From positions 1-8,000 of the forward strand of contig SVKT01000072.1 of the NCBI GenBank assembly GCA_015068335.1: a stretch of 8,000 nt of DNA, written 5' to 3'. The position numbers and the translations under genes are program-made. Positions 6,139 to 8,000 of the stretch are shown piece after piece. This DNA is from Oscillospiraceae bacterium (GTDB lineage: Bacteria; Bacillota; Clostridia; Oscillospirales; Oscillospiraceae). The notes under the pieces were generated by a model. That model was not told the DNA's origin. It made no database searches and saw nothing but the letters and a program-made list of their open reading frames with translations. Numbering within the stretch: position 1 is the stretch's first letter; every line of letters begins with the position of its first letter.

Positions 6139-6211
6139 AGTGAAGTTCCTCCTGCGTAAAAAATGTGGCTTTCGCCGTAAAGTAGTGTGTCCGCGCCGGC
6201 GGAAACTATGC

Positions 6212-6245
6212 AAAAAAACAGGACCGCCGGAAAGCAGTCCTGTTT
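6212..6245 (-). terminator. Intrinsic terminator of mgtE
   Basis: On the minus strand AAACAGGAC and GTCCTGTTT (6245-6237 and 6224-6216) form a 9-bp stem, possibly extended by inner GC pairs, and the transcript continues into a run of seven T (6218-6212). It starts 15 bases after the mgtE stop codon. It separates mgtE from the DUF1540 gene, so the latter needs its own promoter or read-through. Confidence 0.9.
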
Positions 6246-6259
6246 CCATATTTTTGTTG

Positions 6260-7738
6260 TCAAATGCCCAGCAGCATCGTAGCGAAGCGGAAATAGATCA
6301 GCAGGGACAACGCGTCCACGATGGTGGTGATGAAAGGCGAGGCCATCACGGCGGGGTCGAAGCCCACCTTCTCCGCCAGAATGGGCAGGGAGCAGCCCAC
6401 CAGTTTGGCGCAGATCACCGTGCCCACCAGCGTGGCGCACACCACCAGCGCCACCATCGGCGTGACGGCGGGGTTGTGCATCAGCATCCGGTCCACCAGC
6501 ATCATCTTGGCGAAGTTGGCCACCGCCAGACAGATGCCGCAGCAGATGGACACCCGGAACTCTTTCCACACCACCCGCAGCAGGTCGGAAAAGCGGATCT
6601 CGTCCAGCGACAGGGCGCGGATCACGGCGGTGGAGGCCTGTGTGCCGCTGTTGCCGCCGGTGCCGGAGAGCATCGGAATGAAGGCGGTGAGAATGCCGCA
6701 GGCGGCCAGCGCGTTTTCAAAGTGGGTGAGGATGATGCCCGTAAAGGTGGCGGAGAGCATCAGCATCAACAGCCACGGGGTGCGGGCCTTCCACGCCTCC
6801 CACACGCCGGTGCGGAGGTAGGGCTTGTCGGAGGGCAGCATAGCCGCCATCTTTTCAAAGTCCTCGGTGGTCTCTTCTTCGATAACGTCCATCGCGTCGT
6901 CCACGGTGACGATGCCCACCAGACGGTTCTCCGTGTCCACCACGGGCAGGGCCAGGAAGCCGTATTTGCTCAGTACCTGGGCGGTGGTCTCCTGGTCGTC
7001 CAGCGTCTGGACGGCAATGAAGTTCTGCTCCATAATGTCGCCCACGATGTCGTCATCCTCTGCCAGCAGCAGGGCGCGGATGCCCAGCACGCCGATGAGG
7101 TGGCGCTGGTCGTCCATCACGAAGGAGATGTTGATGGTCTCCTTGTCCGGGCCGGTGCGGCGGATGCGTTTCAGGGCGTCCTCCACGGTCATATGGGCTT
7201 TGAGATCCACGAACTCCGTGGTCATAATGCTGCCGGTGGAGTCCTCGGGGTATTTCAGGATCTCGTTGATGCTCTTGCGCATCTCGGGGTCGGCCTGGTT
7301 GAGAATGCGGCGCACCACGTTGGCGGGCATTTCCTCCACGATGTCAACGGTGTCGTCCAGATACAGTTCGTCCAGCACTTCCTTCAACTCGGCGTTGGAA
7401 AAGCCCTGGATCAGCAGTTCCTGGTGGTCGGATTCCAGTTCCACGAACACCTCCGCCGCCAGTTCCTTGGGCAGCAGACGAAACAGCACGGGCACCCGCT
7501 CGTCCATATCGTCAAACAGCGAGGCGATGTCCGCCGCCTCCAACGGGATCAGGAGGTCGCGCAGGTCGGCGTACTGCCTGCGTTCCAGCAGCGTCTGCAC
7601 GGTGTCCAGCAGTTCGTCCAGCGCCTCCTCCACGTTTTCCATATCCTCGTACACGTCTTCGTAGACGTCCTCGATGACTTCTTCGATCCTCTCGTCGAAC
7701 TGCTTGTCGTCCAGTTCGTCAAAGCGCTTGTCATCCAT
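6260..7738 (-). CDS. mgtE: MgtE-family magnesium transporter/channel
   Basis: A 492-residue protein. The ATG at 7738 follows an excellent AAAGGAGGTG (7754-7745). Residues 1-45 form a very acidic extension (22 Asp/Glu). An MgtE_N superhelical domain spans about 46-150 (EAADIASLFDDM, FSNAELKEVLDEL). Two CBS repeats (about 165-285) begin with GSIMTTEFVDL and include GIVTVDDAMDVI. The transmembrane MgtE domain (about 320-492, five helices) carries the signature MLSGTGGNSGTQASTAVIRAL (357-377) and DPAVMASPFITTIVDALSLL (461-480), where D475 sits where the pore Asp of the Thermus protein would be. MgtE is a dimeric, Mg2+-gated inner-membrane Mg2+ channel whose N and CBS domains sense cytosolic Mg2+. 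It is transcribed alone, behind a leader with an attenuator-like terminator. All family landmarks are intact. Confidence 0.97.
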   Translation of the reverse strand: MDDKRFDELDDKQFDERIEEVIEDVYEDVYEDMENVEEALDELLDTVQTLLERRQYADLRDLLIPLEAADIASLFDDMDERVPVLFRLLPKELAAEVFVELESDHQELLIQGFSNAELKEVLDELYLDDTVDIVEEMPANVVRRILNQADPEMRKSINEILKYPEDSTGSIMTTEFVDLKAHMTVEDALKRIRRTGPDKETINISFVMDDQRHLIGVLGIRALLLAEDDDIVGDIMEQNFIAVQTLDDQETTAQVLSKYGFLALPVVDTENRLVGIVTVDDAMDVIEEETTEDFEKMAAMLPSDKPYLRTGVWEAWKARTPWLLMLMLSATFTGIILTHFENALAACGILTAFIPMLSGTGGNSGTQASTAVIRALSLDEIRFSDLLRVVWKEFRVSICCGICLAVANFAKMMLVDRMLMHNPAVTPMVALVVCATLVGTVICAKLVGCSLPILAEKVGFDPAVMASPFITTIVDALSLLIYFRFATMLLGI

Positions 7739-7744
7739 TCCGCG

Positions 7745-7754
7745 CACCTCCTTT
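7745..7754 (-). promoter_or_regulatory. Ribosome binding site of mgtE
   Basis: AAAGGAGGTG on the minus strand, close to a full match to the 16S anti-SD, 6 bases before the ATG. It lies only 10 bases past the attenuator T tract and supports the 7738 start over an upstream GTG at 7831, which would read through the terminator. Confidence 0.9.
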
Positions 7755-7763
7755 CCGGGTGGT

Positions 7764-7804
7764 AAAACAAAAAACTCCAATCGTCCCATCCGGTACGATT
7801 GGAG
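7764..7804 (-). terminator. Intrinsic terminator inside the mgtE leader (attenuator)
   Basis: On the minus strand CTCCAATCGT (7804-7795) pairs perfectly with ACGATTGGAG (7784-7775) across a 10-base loop, followed by TTTTTTGTTTT. It stands between a good promoter and the mgtE ribosome site with no gene in between, so it would stop most mgtE transcription unless an alternative fold or factor prevents it. This is the usual layout of riboswitch- or protein-controlled leaders. Confidence 0.9.
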
Positions 7805-7891
7805 CAGCCCCCCGCGTGACGCTTCCGTCACGCCGCGGCGGCGATCCGTATCCCTGTGGTAGACTTTCCTACCGGACAGTATGCAGATTGT
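7805..7891 (-). ncRNA. Structured mgtE 5' leader, candidate regulatory RNA
   Basis: Two stable hairpins precede the terminator. In the first, CTGT-CC-GGTAG (7879-7869) pairs with CTACC-ACAG (7862-7854), with a two-C bulge and a GAAAGT loop. In the second, GCGTGACG (7833-7826) pairs with CGTCACGC (7821-7814) around a GAAG tetraloop. The strand 7879-7870 can instead pair over 10 bp (two G-U) with 7795-7786, which covers the terminator loop and the top of its stem. I looked for M-box, yybP-ykoY, T-box, TPP, FMN, cobalamin, fluoride and ZTP core motifs by eye and saw none. Function is inferred only from position upstream of mgtE and the terminator. Confidence 0.55.
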
Positions 7892-7897
7892 GCCTTC

Positions 7898-7926
7898 ATC
7901 TTATGCCAAAAACGTGCCGCTGTCAA
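7898..7926 (-). promoter_or_regulatory. mgtE promoter
   Basis: On the minus strand TTGACA (7926-7921), a perfect -35, is followed by exactly 17 bases and TAAGAT (7903-7898), 4 of 6 to TATAAT. Transcription would start near 7891, giving a leader of about 150 nt before the mgtE ATG. Confidence 0.8.
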
Positions 7927-7969
7927 CCAAAACGGCGTGGATGAAGGAATTTTTGCGTGGAAAACTATC

Positions 7970-7998
7970 TTGTGGCGGACTGTGGGGTGTGGTATAAT
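7970..7998 (+). promoter_or_regulatory. Outward plus-strand promoter at the right edge
   Basis: A perfect TATAAT (7993-7998) lies 17 bases after TTGTGG (7970-7975, 3 of 6 to TTGACA). It diverges from the mgtE promoter and would drive a gene beyond the window. The transcription start itself is outside. The stretch 7927-7969 between the two promoters shows no gene. Confidence 0.6.
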
Positions 7999-8000
7999 AT

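Noticed and set aside
6140..7765. A 541-codon open frame on the plus strand
   Set aside because: It lies opposite mgtE, which is unmistakable. The translated sequence is low-complexity His/Gln/Gly with no domain, and no ribosome site favours it.
7739..7831. N-terminal extension of MgtE from a GTG at 7831
   Set aside because: It would translate through the leader hairpin and terminator and ignore the near-perfect ribosome site before 7738. The added residues match nothing in the family.
7828..7899. Leader peptide of 23 codons (ATG 7899 to TGA 7830-7828) before mgtE, as in translation-coupled attenuation
   Set aside because: Its ATG overlaps the -10 hexamer, so it lies upstream of the expected transcription start. 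It also has no ribosome site and no run of regulatory codons.

Overview
The window looks like a chromosomal segment of a GC-rich, endospore-lineage Firmicute, probably a gut Clostridia of the Oscillospiraceae/Ruminococcaceae type. This rests on a SpoIID C-terminus, a DUF1540 protein, an OmpR/PhoB two-component system with an HtrA protease, strong AGGAGG ribosome sites and U-tract terminators, all in DNA with GC-rich third codon positions. It is an inference from gene content and composition, not from a marker gene.

Layout. The left part (1-5042) reads on the plus strand: the end of a SpoIID/LytB protein; a secreted two-domain protein with its own extended -10 promoter (copper-amine-oxidase-N-like domain, Pro repeat linker, and a polysaccharide-deacetylase-like fold that seems to have lost its catalytic residues); then a compact three-gene operon of response regulator, sensor kinase and membrane-anchored HtrA/DegP serine protease. 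The kinase overlaps the regulator by ATGA and the protease starts 6 bases after the kinase. The arrangement recalls the CssRS/HtrA secretion-stress system of Bacillus and suggests a self-contained envelope protein-quality response.

The right part (5082-7738) reads on the minus strand: mgtE (Mg2+ transporter/channel) with its own terminator, a 54-residue Cys-rich DUF1540 protein, and two half-length TauE/SafE membrane proteins overlapping by GTGA that together would make one transporter. The two blocks converge on a 14-bp bidirectional terminator at 5063-5101, and the stop codon of the second TauE half lies inside the hairpin.

Two non-coding structures stand out. Upstream of mgtE is a well-formed promoter, about 150 nt of structured leader and an intrinsic terminator just before the ribosome site: an attenuator layout in which I recognise no known riboswitch class, M-box included. 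In front of the first TauE half is a 46-bp tandem repeat that appears to be copies of that gene's own ribosome site, start codon and first codons, one copy still carrying an in-frame ATG. At the right edge a plus-strand promoter points out of the window.
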